Assembly: GCA_963763755.1 (NCBI GenBank)
Contig: CAVXQE010000007.1
Location: 62,001-126,000, forward strand
DNA: 64,000 bases
Source of the DNA: Gaiellasilicea sp963763755
GTDB lineage: Bacteria > Actinomycetota > Thermoleophilia > Gaiellales > Gaiellaceae
Direction: 5' to 3'
The translations under genes were made by a program, and so were the position numbers. Shown in pieces: positions 16,290 to 25,232 of this stretch. Below the pieces are notes generated by a model that was not told where the DNA came from, ran no database searches, and was given only the letters and a program-made list of their open reading frames with translations. Each line of letters opens with the position of its first letter. Position 1 is the stretch's first letter.

Positions 16290-18555
16290 GGAGGTGATTC
16301 GCCGGCTCGAGCGCCAGCTCGAGCACCTCGTCGAGCGACATCACGGGATGGAACGTCATCTCGTCGCGCACGTGCTCCGGCACGTCGTCGAGGTCCTGAC
16401 GGTTTCGCTCCGGCAGGATCACGTCGGTGAGCCCCGCCGCGTGCGCGGCCAGCACCTTCTGCTTGAGGCCGCCGATCGGGAGCACCCGGCCCTGCAGCGT
16501 CACCTCACCGGTCATCCCGATCGTGTGCTTGACCGGACGGCCGGAGAGGAGCGAGGCGAGAGCGGTCGCCATCGTGATCCCCGCGCTCGGCCCGTCCTTC
16601 GGGATCGCACCCGCGGGAACGTGGACGTGGAACGTCTGCTCGAACGCTTCCTCCTCGATCCCGAGCTCTCCGGCCCTGGAGCGAAGCGAGGAGAGAGCGA
16701 TCTGCACGGACTCCTTCATCACATCGCCGAGCTGACCGGTGAGGACGAGCTTGTCACCCTTCGAGGAGGTCGCCTCGACGAAGAGGACGTCGCCGCCTGT
16801 GCCGGTGACGGCCAGGCCGGTCGCAACGCCGGGGACCGCGGTCCGCTCTGCCGCCTCGCGGTAGAACTTCTGCCGTCCAAGCGCGTCGCGCACCTCGTCG
16901 ATTCCGAGCTCGACGGGCGGCTCGACCTTGCCGGATGCGATCCGCGTGGCGGTCTTCCTGAGCAGCTTGCCGAGCTCACGCTCGAGCTGCCGCACGCCCG
17001 CCTCGCGGGTGTAGTCGGAGACCACCGTCTCCAGAACGACGTCGGCGACGGACACCTCGTCCTCCCGTAGGCCGTTGCGATCGCGCTGGCGCGGCCAGAG
17101 GTAGCCGCGGGCGATCGCGACCTTCTCGTCGGTCGTGTAGCCGTCGAACCGGATCACTTCCATCCGGTCGAGCAGCGGCCCCGGGATCGAGTCGGCCACA
17201 TTCGCAGTCGCGATGAACACGACCTCGGAGAGATCGAGCTCGAGATCGAGGTAGTGGTCGCGGAACGAGTGGTTCTGCGCCGGATCGAGCACCTCGAGCA
17301 GCGCCGACGACGGGTCGCCGCGCCAGTCGGAGCCGACCTTGTCGACCTCGTCGAGCAGGATCACCGGATTCATCGTCCCCGCGTCGCGCAGGGCGCGGAC
17401 GAGCCGGCCAGGCAGGGCCCCGATGTAGGTGCGCCGATGGCCCCGGATCTCGGCCTCGTCGCGGACGCCGCCGAGCGACATCCGGACGAACTCACGTCCG
17501 AGCGCGCGGGCGATCGACTCGCCGATCGAGGTCTTGCCGGTGCCGGGCGGGCCGACGAGGGTGAGGATTGCACCGGACTTCTTGTCCGGCTCGATCCCGC
17601 GCTCCTCGCGCAGCTTGCGCACGGCGATGTACTCCACGATCCGGTCCTTCACGTCCTCGAGACCCTCGTGATCGGTGTCGAGCACCTCACGGGTGTGCAC
17701 CGGATCGAGCCGCTCGTCCGAGCGCTTGCCCCACGGCACGGAGAAGATCCAGTCGAGGTAGTTGCGGATCATCGACGCCTCGGGCGAGCTGTCGCCCTGG
17801 CGGTCGAGCCGGGAGAGCTCGCGCTCGACCTGCTCCCGAACCTCCTCGGGCAGCTCCGCCTCCTCGAGCTTGCTCCGGTATTCCTCGACGACGGACGCGT
17901 CGTCCTCGCCGAGCTCCTTCCGGATCGAGTCCATCTGACGCCGCAGGATGTACTCGCGCTGCTGCTTCGCAGCGCCTTCCTCGACGTCGTCGCGGATGCG
18001 GCGGCGCACCTCCATCTCTGCGAGGCGTTCACGCTGCAGCTCGATCGCCAGAGCGAGCCGTTCCTTGATGTCCAGCGTCTCGAGCAGCTTGACCTTCTGC
18101 TCGAACGTGAAGTCGGGGGCGTAGCCGACGGTGTCGGCGAGCGCTCCCGGATCGCTGATCGAGCGCACGAAGGCCGAGACCCGGCCGTCGTCGCCACGCA
18201 GCTCGAGGATCTCCTCCACGATCGCGCGGTACTCGCGCTCGAGCTCGCGCGTGCGCGCGTCGGCCTCGTCGCTGTCCGGGCGTTCGTCGACCTCGACGCG
18301 AAGCTGTCCGCTCGCATCGGTCTGGGCAGCGCCTGCGACGCCGCGGTGCAGTCCGCTGAGCGCCACCGCACGGCCCCCGCCGGGCAGCCGCACGCGGTCC
18401 GTCACCTCGGCGACGGTGCCGACGGACGCATAGTCATTGTCGTGGCGTGGGACGAGCAGCACACGCTCCTCGGACCCGACATCCACGGTCAGGGTCACGT
18501 TCATGTTGGGGAAGACAACGATGTCTTCCAGGGGTACGAGCAGCATCGTGCTCAA
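16279..18555 (-). CDS. lon: ATP-dependent protease LonA
   Basis: A 758-residue LonA that unfolds and degrades damaged or regulatory proteins in the cytoplasm. N-terminal substrate domain (1 to about 200), coiled region, AAA+ module with Walker A GPPGTGKTS (about 334-342), and a protease domain with catalytic Ser in KDGPSAG (about 657) and Lys in GGLKQK (about 698). The start is the TTG at 18553-18555: aaggag lies 7 nt upstream of it, whereas the internal ATG three codons on would have a spacing of 16. It is followed by the overlapping HxlR gene. Confidence 0.93.
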   Translation of the reverse strand: MSTMLLVPLEDIVVFPNMNVTLTVDVGSEERVLLVPRHDNDYASVGTVAEVTDRVRLPGGGRAVALSGLHRGVAGAAQTDASGQLRVEVDERPDSDEADARTRELEREYRAIVEEILELRGDDGRVSAFVRSISDPGALADTVGYAPDFTFEQKVKLLETLDIKERLALAIELQRERLAEMEVRRRIRDDVEEGAAKQQREYILRRQMDSIRKELGEDDASVVEEYRSKLEEAELPEEVREQVERELSRLDRQGDSSPEASMIRNYLDWIFSVPWGKRSDERLDPVHTREVLDTDHEGLEDVKDRIVEYIAVRKLREERGIEPDKKSGAILTLVGPPGTGKTSIGESIARALGREFVRMSLGGVRDEAEIRGHRRTYIGALPGRLVRALRDAGTMNPVILLDEVDKVGSDWRGDPSSALLEVLDPAQNHSFRDHYLDLELDLSEVVFIATANVADSIPGPLLDRMEVIRFDGYTTDEKVAIARGYLWPRQRDRNGLREDEVSVADVVLETVVSDYTREAGVRQLERELGKLLRKTATRIASGKVEPPVELGIDEVRDALGRQKFYREAAERTAVPGVATGLAVTGTGGDVLFVEATSSKGDKLVLTGQLGDVMKESVQIALSSLRSRAGELGIEEEAFEQTFHVHVPAGAIPKDGPSAGITMATALASLLSGRPVKHTIGMTGEVTLQGRVLPIGGLKQKVLAAHAAGLTDVILPERNRQDLDDVPEHVRDEMTFHPVMSLDEVLELALEPANHLHAV

Positions 18556-18662
18556 CTCATCACTCCTTGTAGCGTTTCCATACTCATATCAACTACAAAA
18601 AGCATACCGGTATTCCCTGCCGCGACAGTTGCCGTTCCACTAAACCTGCGTATGATCCGCTC
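18556..18662. promoter_or_regulatory. lon / XRE-cupin divergent promoter region
   Basis: This 107-bp gap is visibly AT-richer than its surroundings and holds both divergent promoters. ataccggtat at 18604-18613 is a perfect 10-bp palindrome and a candidate operator for the XRE regulator. The lon ribosome-binding site (ggag on the minus strand) is at about 18563-18568. No convincing heat-shock (CIRCE or HAIR) motif was found. Confidence 0.45.
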
Positions 18663-19241
18663 GTGCCGAGAGCGACCCCGCTCGCAGCCCGAAACGACAC
18701 GCCGAAGGTCGGCGCACGCGTTCGGTCGCTCCGCCGCGAACGCGGGCTGACGATCGAGCAGCTCGCAGCCGCCACCGGCCTGACCAAGGGCTTCATCAGC
18801 CAGCTCGAGCGCGACCGGACCGCGCCGTCCCTGTCCTCGATCGCGCGGATCTGCGACGCGCTCGGCGTCCGCCTGAGCCACATCTTCGAGCGCGAGCCGG
18901 CGCCCGCGCTCGTCCGCAGGAACGAGCGCTCGTCCGTCGACACGTATTTCCCGACCGAGAACCACCTGCTCTCCTCCCGCGACGAGGAACGCTTCCAGGC
19001 GATCGAATCCGTCGTTGCCCCGGGAGCCGGGGCGGGTGACGAGCTCTACTCCCTCCCGGGCGAGATGGAGTTCGTCTACGTGCTGGGAGGGACGATCGAG
19101 CTGCAGGTCGGCGACGAGACGCACGTGCTCGAGGAGGGTGACGCCCTCACCTACCCCCTCTCGAAGCCGCACACGTGGCGGAATGCCTCGGACTCGGAGG
19201 AGCTGCGCGTCCTCTGGGTCTCAGTACCGAACCCGTACTAG
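18663..19241 (+). CDS. XRE-family regulator with C-terminal cupin sensor
   Basis: A 192-residue regulator starting at GTG 18663. HTH-XRE about residues 17-75 (LRRERGLTIEQLAAATGLTK ... FISQLERDRTAPSLSSI), then a cupin_2 domain about 120-190 (ELYSLPGEMEFVYVLGG, EEGDALTYPLSKPHTW). This HTH plus cupin layout is common in regulators of small-molecule metabolism, where the cupin binds the effector. It is divergent from lon and may repress its own promoter at the palindrome. Confidence 0.88.
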   Translation: MPRATPLAARNDTPKVGARVRSLRRERGLTIEQLAAATGLTKGFISQLERDRTAPSLSSIARICDALGVRLSHIFEREPAPALVRRNERSSVDTYFPTENHLLSSRDEERFQAIESVVAPGAGAGDELYSLPGEMEFVYVLGGTIELQVGDETHVLEEGDALTYPLSKPHTWRNASDSEELRVLWVSVPNPY

Positions 19242-19280
19242 AAGCCCTCAATTCCGGACGCGATGACGTTCGACCGCCGA

Positions 19281-20369
19281 CTAGCGGCCGAAACGCGAAA
19301 GAGCCGCGAGCGCAACCCGGCCCGCAAGATCGTCGGCTGCGCCGACTCGCCACGTCATGACCGTGGCGACGAAGACACCGCCGTGGAAGGCGACGATGCC
19401 GTTGTCGTGCCGGACACCGGTCAGCCACCCGGCCTTGTGCATCACGACCGCGCCCGGACCGAGGTAGCGGTCGAGCTTGCCCCGGTCGGCGACCTGAGCC
19501 AGGAGCCAGAGCAGGTAGCGAGCCTCGGAGCCGCTGACGCCGAGGCGAAGCAGCGGCCCCCGGCCCGCGGCCGCGAGATAGACGGTGCGGGCGAGACGCG
19601 CCAGATCCCAGGCCGTCGTGTACTTGCCGAACCCGAACGCCGGCTGACTCTCGATCCGGATCGGAATCGGCGCAGCGGCCGACGCGGAGCCGCGCGTCTC
19701 GTAGCCGCCGTACATCAGCGAATCGTTCAGCCCGAGCGCCCGCATGGTCTCGTTCACGCGCGCCGACCCGGCGGAGGTCGATCCCGCGAGCCAGACCTCG
19801 AGTGCGTTCGCGGCCGCATTGTCCGAGATGACCAGCATGTGGCCGAGCAGGCGAGCGACCTCCGTTTGCTCGGCGGGCTTGCCGTCGAGCGAGCGCATCA
19901 CGGTGACCGCGATCGCGAGCTTGAGCGTCGATGCGGCGGGAAAACGCGCTCGTGCATTCCACGAGGCGCCGCGCCCGGTGCGGAGATCCTGCACGTAGAC
20001 GCCGGCCGTCCCGCCGTGCCGTGCCACGAGCGAGCGAACCGTGCGGGCGAGAGGTAGATCGAGCCTCGACGCGCGTTGGCGGGGGTCGGAGCCGAGCGGG
20101 AGGGCGAAGACGGGTCCGACGACGCTCGTCGACCGGCGATTCCGGCCGTCCACAGCCGTCACGCGAACCTCGACCACGCCCGTGTGCATGGGAACGTTGA
20201 GTGAAAACGTCCTGCCCCGCAGCGGCTCTTGCGCGACGTTGTGCTTCCCGACGCGAACGATGATCTGCCGTGTGCCCTCCGGCGCGACACCGGCGACGAG
20301 GCCGAAGGACACCTCGCGCGGCGCCGGCGCCGAGATCACCGGTGGGGGAAGCGCCGGGGCATCGATCAT
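19281..20369 (-). CDS. Serine beta-lactamase-fold protein with N-terminal beta domain
   Basis: A 362-residue protein. Residues 1 to about 95 look like an Ig/fibronectin-type beta domain (FSLNVPMHTGVVEVRVTAVD), followed by a class A beta-lactamase/transpeptidase-like domain: SxxK as STLK (about 146), SDN (about 182), and an HKAG motif (about 312) where KTG or KSG is expected. No signal peptide or lipobox is visible at the chosen ATG. Family members include beta-lactamases and cell-wall enzymes; the missing KTG and missing export signal argue against a confident resistance call. Its start is 9 bp from the divergent dinB. Confidence 0.72.
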   Translation of the reverse strand: MIDAPALPPPVISAPAPREVSFGLVAGVAPEGTRQIIVRVGKHNVAQEPLRGRTFSLNVPMHTGVVEVRVTAVDGRNRRSTSVVGPVFALPLGSDPRQRASRLDLPLARTVRSLVARHGGTAGVYVQDLRTGRGASWNARARFPAASTLKLAIAVTVMRSLDGKPAEQTEVARLLGHMLVISDNAAANALEVWLAGSTSAGSARVNETMRALGLNDSLMYGGYETRGSASAAAPIPIRIESQPAFGFGKYTTAWDLARLARTVYLAAAGRGPLLRLGVSGSEARYLLWLLAQVADRGKLDRYLGPGAVVMHKAGWLTGVRHDNGIVAFHGGVFVATVMTWRVGAADDLAGRVALAALSRFGR

Positions 20370-20378
20370 GCTTGCATC

Positions 20379-21440
20379 ATGGCGATCTTCGCCCATCTCG
20401 ATCTGGACGCGTTCTACGCTGCCGTGGAGGAGCTCGAGCAGCCGGAGCTGCGCCGTAGGCCGCTCGTCGTCGGCGGCGATCCCAAGGGCCGCGGAGTCGT
20501 CTCGACCGCGAACTACGTCGCTCGCCGCTTCGGGATCCACTCGGCGATGAGCTGCGCCGAGGCACTGCGCCGCTGCCCGGAGGCCGTCTTCGTCCGCCCC
20601 CGGCACACGCTCTACCGCGAGTATTCGCAGGCGGTGTGGGCCTCCGTGCGCGAGGTCGTGCCGCTCGTCGAGCGCACCGGGCTCGACGAGGGGTACCTCG
20701 ACTTCGCCGGGCTCGCAGCCGACTTCTCCCGCGCTCGTGCGGTGGCGGAGGCCGTGCAGACGTCGGTGAGCGCCGCCACGAGCCTGTCGTGCTCGCTGGG
20801 CGTCGCTCCGACGAAGGTCGTGGCCAAGGTCGCCTCCGACCGGCGCAAGCCGGGCGGGATCACGGTCGTCCCCGCGGGCACCGAGGCCGCCTTCCTCGCG
20901 CCGTTCGCCGTGCGGGCCCTCCCGGGTGTCGGGCCCCGTGCCGAGGAACGGCTGGCCGCGGCCGGGGTGACCACGATCGGGGCGCTCGCCGGCCTCTCCG
21001 ACCCCGACCTGCGCGCGCTGCTGCCCGGGCAAGTCGGGCAGACGCTGCGCGATCGGGCCCAGGGGATCGACCCGCGCCGGCTCGAGACGACGAGCGAGCG
21101 GATCTCGATCTCGGTCGAGGAGACCTTCGAGCGGGACCTGCTCGACCGCGGGCTCCTGCACGCCGAGCTCCGCCGGATGGCGGACGATCTGGGCAAGCAC
21201 CTTCAGCGCAACGGCCAGTCGGCGCGCACCGTGACCGCAAAGCTGCGGTACACCGACTTCTCGATCCGGAGCCGGTCGACGAGCCTCGACGTCGGGATCG
21301 ACGATCCCGAACGGATCGGGGAGCTCGCGTGCGCCCTGCTCGACCGCGGGCTGCGCGACCGGCCGGGCGCGCTGCGACTCGTCGGGGTCGGGCTCTCGGG
21401 TCTCTCGGATTTTCGGCAGCTGCGCCTGGACGAGCACTAG
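20379..21440 (+). CDS. dinB: DNA polymerase IV (Y family)
   Basis: A 353-residue translesion polymerase. Metal-binding DLDAFYAAVE at residues 8-17, LDEGYLD about 104-110 (Gly where most DinB have Ala), a helix-hairpin-helix region (VRALPGVGPRAEERL, about 185-200), little-finger domain, and a C-terminal clamp-binding-like LSDFRQLRLDEH. Start ATG at 20379. It is divergent from the beta-lactamase-fold gene with nine bases between the starts, so each promoter must lie in the other gene. Confidence 0.9.
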   Translation: MAIFAHLDLDAFYAAVEELEQPELRRRPLVVGGDPKGRGVVSTANYVARRFGIHSAMSCAEALRRCPEAVFVRPRHTLYREYSQAVWASVREVVPLVERTGLDEGYLDFAGLAADFSRARAVAEAVQTSVSAATSLSCSLGVAPTKVVAKVASDRRKPGGITVVPAGTEAAFLAPFAVRALPGVGPRAEERLAAAGVTTIGALAGLSDPDLRALLPGQVGQTLRDRAQGIDPRRLETTSERISISVEETFERDLLDRGLLHAELRRMADDLGKHLQRNGQSARTVTAKLRYTDFSIRSRSTSLDVGIDDPERIGELACALLDRGLRDRPGALRLVGVGLSGLSDFRQLRLDEH

Positions 21441-21494
21441 ATTTTTGCACGCGCTGACCTTGAAAACAGGTTCAATCTGCCGATAACTTCGGTA

Positions 21495-22643
21495 ATGACG
21501 CCGCCGCCGTCCAGCGAGCGGATCCTGATCGTCGACGACGAGGATCAGATCCGCACCCTTCTCGCCCGCCTGCTCGGGGCGCACGGCTACGACTGCATCA
21601 CCGCCGAAAGCGCCGCCGCAGGCCGCCGCGCGCTCAAGGAGACCCCGATCGCGCTCGTCCTCAGCGACGTGAACATGCCCGGCGAGTCGGGAATCGACTT
21701 CACGAACGAGGTGCTCTCGCAGTACCCGGACACCGCCGTCGTCATGGTCACCGGCATGGACGATCGCCGCTTCGCACAGATCGCGATCGAGCTCGGCGCG
21801 TACGGCTACATCCTCAAGCCTTTCAAGCCGAACGAGCTGATCATCAACGTCGGCAACGCACTCCGCCGGCGCGCGCTCGAGATGGAGAACCGCGACCACC
21901 GCGAGCGGCTCGAGCAGACGGTGCTCGAGCGCACGTCGGCGCTCCGCGACACGATTGCCCAGCTCGAGACGTCCGACATCGAGCTGCGCCGCCTCCGCGA
22001 GGAGACGATCCGCCGGCTCTCGTGGGCCGCCGAGTTCCGCAACCAGGAGACAGGCGAGCACATCGTGCGCATGAGCCTCTACTGCGCCCTGCTCGCCCGG
22101 CTCGCCGGTCTCGACGCCGAGCGGACCGAGGACATCCGGATTGCCAGCCCGATGCACGATGTCGGCAAGATCGGCATTCCCGACCGGATCATGCTGAAGC
22201 CCGGCCGGCTCACCGACGACGAGCGCAAGGTGATGGAGGCGCACACCGAGATGGGCCACCGCATCCTGGCCGGCTCCGACGTCGACCTGCTCGACCTCGC
22301 CGCGCTGATGGCGCTCACGCACCATGAGCGGATCGACGGCAACGGCTATCCGGCCGGCCTCGCCGGGGACGCGATCCCGATCGAGGGCCGCATCACCGCC
22401 GTCGCCGACGTCTTCGACGCGCTCACCTCCGATCGCGTCTACCGCCCGGCTTTCCAGCCGGACGAGGCCCGCGAGATGATGGAGAAGGAGCGCGGCAAGC
22501 AGTTCGACGCCGGACTGCTCGACCTCTTCTTCGAAGCGTTCGACGACGTGCTCGCAATCAGGCGCGCCGCCGACACCACCAACGCCGAGCAGACACTCGC
22601 ACGCGCGCTCGCGAGCGTCACCGTACGCGCGAACAGCGCCTAG
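21495..22643 (+). CDS. HD-GYP response regulator (cyclic-di-GMP phosphodiesterase type)
   Basis: A 382-residue RpfG-like protein: receiver about 10-125 (Asp in VLSDVNMPG), a linker coiled coil (about 130-175), and an HD-GYP domain (about 180-350) with MHDVGKIGIPD (HD about 220) and GNGYP (GYP about 284). Such enzymes hydrolyse cyclic-di-GMP under control of a kinase. It converges on the hybrid PAS kinase gene with 12 bp between the stops; the kinase may be its partner, but that is inference. Confidence 0.9.
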   Translation: MTPPPSSERILIVDDEDQIRTLLARLLGAHGYDCITAESAAAGRRALKETPIALVLSDVNMPGESGIDFTNEVLSQYPDTAVVMVTGMDDRRFAQIAIELGAYGYILKPFKPNELIINVGNALRRRALEMENRDHRERLEQTVLERTSALRDTIAQLETSDIELRRLREETIRRLSWAAEFRNQETGEHIVRMSLYCALLARLAGLDAERTEDIRIASPMHDVGKIGIPDRIMLKPGRLTDDERKVMEAHTEMGHRILAGSDVDLLDLAALMALTHHERIDGNGYPAGLAGDAIPIEGRITAVADVFDALTSDRVYRPAFQPDEAREMMEKERGKQFDAGLLDLFFEAFDDVLAIRRAADTTNAEQTLARALASVTVRANSA

Positions 22644-22655
22644 CGTCCGTCGTAC

Positions 22656-24906
22656 CTACCGTGTGTCGAGAACGTCTCGCACCTTGGAGACGAGCTCCGT
22701 GGGCGAGAAGGGCTTGCCGATGAAGGCGACGTCCGGATCCTCGAACGCCTCGTCCGGCTCGCTTGCATAGCCGGACGTGTAGAGAACGCGCAGGTTCGGG
22801 CTGAGACGCGCTGCAGCGCGGGCCAGGTCGGGGCCGCTCATGCCGGGCATGACGACGTCGGTCAGCAGCAGGTCGATCTCGCCGAGGTGCTGCTCGAGCA
22901 GGCGGATCGCCTCGTCGCCGTTCGGCGCGGCGAAGACCTTGTAGCCGCTACGGGTCAGCACCTCGCCGACCAGGGAGCGAATCGTCTCCTCGTCCTCGGC
23001 CACGAGCACGCCCTCGATGGCGTTCCGCTCGATCGTGCGCTCCAGACGCTCGACCGGGACCGGGTCGTCGTCGATCGAGAGTGGCAGGACGATGCGGAAG
23101 GTCGACCCCTCGCCCGGCTCGGAGGTGACGGAGATCCCGCCGCCCGACTGCTTGACGATTCCGTAGACGGTCGCGAGGCCGAGGCCCGTGCCCTTCCCCG
23201 CATCCTTGGTCGTGAAGAACGGCTCGAAGATGTGCGGGACGGTCTCGGCATCCATGCCGACACCCGTATCGGTCACGGTCAGCTCGACCTCCCCGTCAAT
23301 GCAGGTCACGGCGAGCTCGACCTTGCCGCCCGCGGGCATTGCGTCGCGGGCGTTGAGCACGAGGTTCGTGATCACCTGTTCGATCTGGCCGCCGTCAGCG
23401 CGTACGCGGCAGCCGGGCGTCACGGAGGTCGAGAGCTCCACGTCGTCGCCCAGGAGCCCCGAGATCAGTCTCTCGAGCTCCTCGACGACGTCGCCGAGAT
23501 CGAGAATCTCTGCCAGCAGCACCTGGTGGCGGCTGAAAGCGAGCAGCTGACTCGTGAGCGCCGCGGCACGATCGGAGGCGCGCACGATCTCCAGCGCGTC
23601 TGCGCGCCGCGGGTCGTCGTCGTCGAAGCTGGCCACGAGGAACTCGCTGTAGCCGCCGATCGCGGTCAGCAGGTTGTTGAAGTCGTGCGCGACACCGCCG
23701 GCGAGCCGTCCGATCGACTCGAGCTTCTGCGCGTGCAGGAGCTGCTCCTGCAGCAGGCGCTGATCGGTGACGTCCCGGTAGTTGACGACGACGACCCACT
23801 CGCCGTCCTGGGAGCGCCGGCGCCCGATCGCCTCGACCGTGCGCCAGTTGCCGTCGCGGTGGCGAAGCCTGGCCACGATCGGCACGGGCTCCTCGCCCGC
23901 GAGCATCGCAGCGAACGTCCGCGCCACGGGCTCGCGGTCGTCGGGGTGCAGCAGCGAAAAGGTCTTCGTGCCCAGAAGCTCCTCGGGCGGGTAGCCGAGC
24001 ACGCGCTCGACAGACGGGCTCTCGTAGAGGCTCGTGCCGTCGGCGGAGAGCATCGTGACCGCGTCGGACGCGTTCTCGATCAGCGAGCGGAACAGTTCCT
24101 CGCGGGCGCTCAGTGCCTCTTGTGCGGCGAGCTTCTCGGTGATGTCGCGGAAGCACCACACGCGGCCGACGACCGTCACCGCCCAGCCGTTGCGGCGCCG
24201 AGTCGCGCTCGACCGTCCGGCCGTCGACGAGCTCGAAGACGTCACGCGTCACGCTCTCGGGGTCTTCGTAGATCTCGGTCACCCGGCGGATGAACTCCTC
24301 CGGCTCGGCGAGGCGGTCGACCACGCTGCCGAGCGCTGCCGCGTCGTCACCGGTGTCGAGCACGGCCTCCGGGATCGGCCACAGCTCGACGAACGGGCGG
24401 TTGTAGGTCGTGATCTGGCCTTCCACGTTGACGACGAGGATCGCGTCGGCGGTCGCGTCGAGTGTGGCCTGGAGCAGGGAGTACGAGCCTTCGCGGGCAG
24501 CTTCGGCTTCCTTCAGCGCAGTCACGTCGAGCCAGACGCCCCGGATCAGAGCAGGCTCGCCGTGCTCGTCGAGCACGAGCGAGGCGCTGACTCGGAGCCA
24601 GACCAGCCGGCCGTCGGCAGCACGAATCCGGTGCTCGTACGCGTAGTCGGTCCGCTCCCGAATCGCCTGCGCGGTGATTGCCTCGATCCGCATTCGATCC
24701 ACTTCGTCGACATGCGAGAGCAAGGCATCTTCGAGGCGCTCCGGTGGATAGCCGAGAATTCGCTCCGCCTGCTCGCTGATGTACGTGAATCGATTCGTAC
24801 GCCGGTCGTACTCGGTCACGATCGCGTCGATCGTGCCGACCAGTTCCTTGAAGCGCTCGTCGGTCGGTTCGACCGGCAAGTCCGCAGATCCGTGAGAAGG
24901 CGTCAT
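22656..24906 (-). CDS. Hybrid PAS histidine kinase with C-terminal receiver (frame broken once)
   Basis: About 749 residues: three PAS-like sensors (about 25-145, 150-265, 275-390; each ends in an RDVT- or DVT-like motif), HisKA with GRLAGGVAHDFNNLL, an ATPase domain (VLNARDAMPAGG, DTGVGMD, GKGTGLGL), and a receiver with Asp in DLLLTDVVMPG. No membrane segments. The frame changes near 24178, where one extra base separates QRLGG from TVVGRVWCFRDIT; both sides match one PAS domain, so a base error is likely. Start ATG 24904-24906. Confidence 0.82.
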
Positions 24907-24984
24907 CTGTCTACGCGATCGGCCTGAGACTCGAAAAAATGAGGCCTCAACCTCGCGAGGCGCAGGCCGATCACCCGGTCGAGC

Positions 24985-25209
24985 ATGCGTTACTCCAGCC
25001 AATACGTGATTCCCGAGACGCCGCCCGCCGAGTTGCTCGCCGAGCTCGACGCGGCAGCCCTCGTGCTCGACGAGCTCACAGCGCGTGCGGCCGAGCTGAC
25101 CCTCGGCATGGACGCCCAGACGCGAGGCCTCCGGATCGACCTCCACGACGACGGCAAGTCGCACCGGCTCGCGCCCACGCAGCTGCTCGATCTGCTCGCC
25201 TGCGCCTAG
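24985..25209 (+). CDS. Small hypothetical protein
   Basis: A 74-residue ORF, ATG 24985 to a stop 24 bp before the flavoenzyme start. No family recognised. It has a Leu/Ala-rich helix (AELLAELDAAALVLDELTA) and a charged C-terminal half (LRIDLHDDGKSHRLAP). Codon choice looks like that of its neighbours and it fits neatly between a divergent kinase and the next gene, which supports coding. No membrane segment. Confidence 0.45.
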   Translation: MRYSSQYVIPETPPAELLAELDAAALVLDELTARAAELTLGMDAQTRGLRIDLHDDGKSHRLAPTQLLDLLACA

Positions 25210-25232
25210 GCCACTAGAGCTACGCTGCGGCC

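Noticed and set aside
19281..20369. Clinical-type beta-lactamase resistance gene
   Set aside because: The KTG motif is not present, no signal peptide is seen, and the N-terminal domain is atypical; only the fold is supported.
19281..22325. A 1014-codon open frame on the minus strand
   Set aside because: Only the 362 codons up to 20369 resemble a protein family; the rest is antisense to dinB and the HD-GYP gene.
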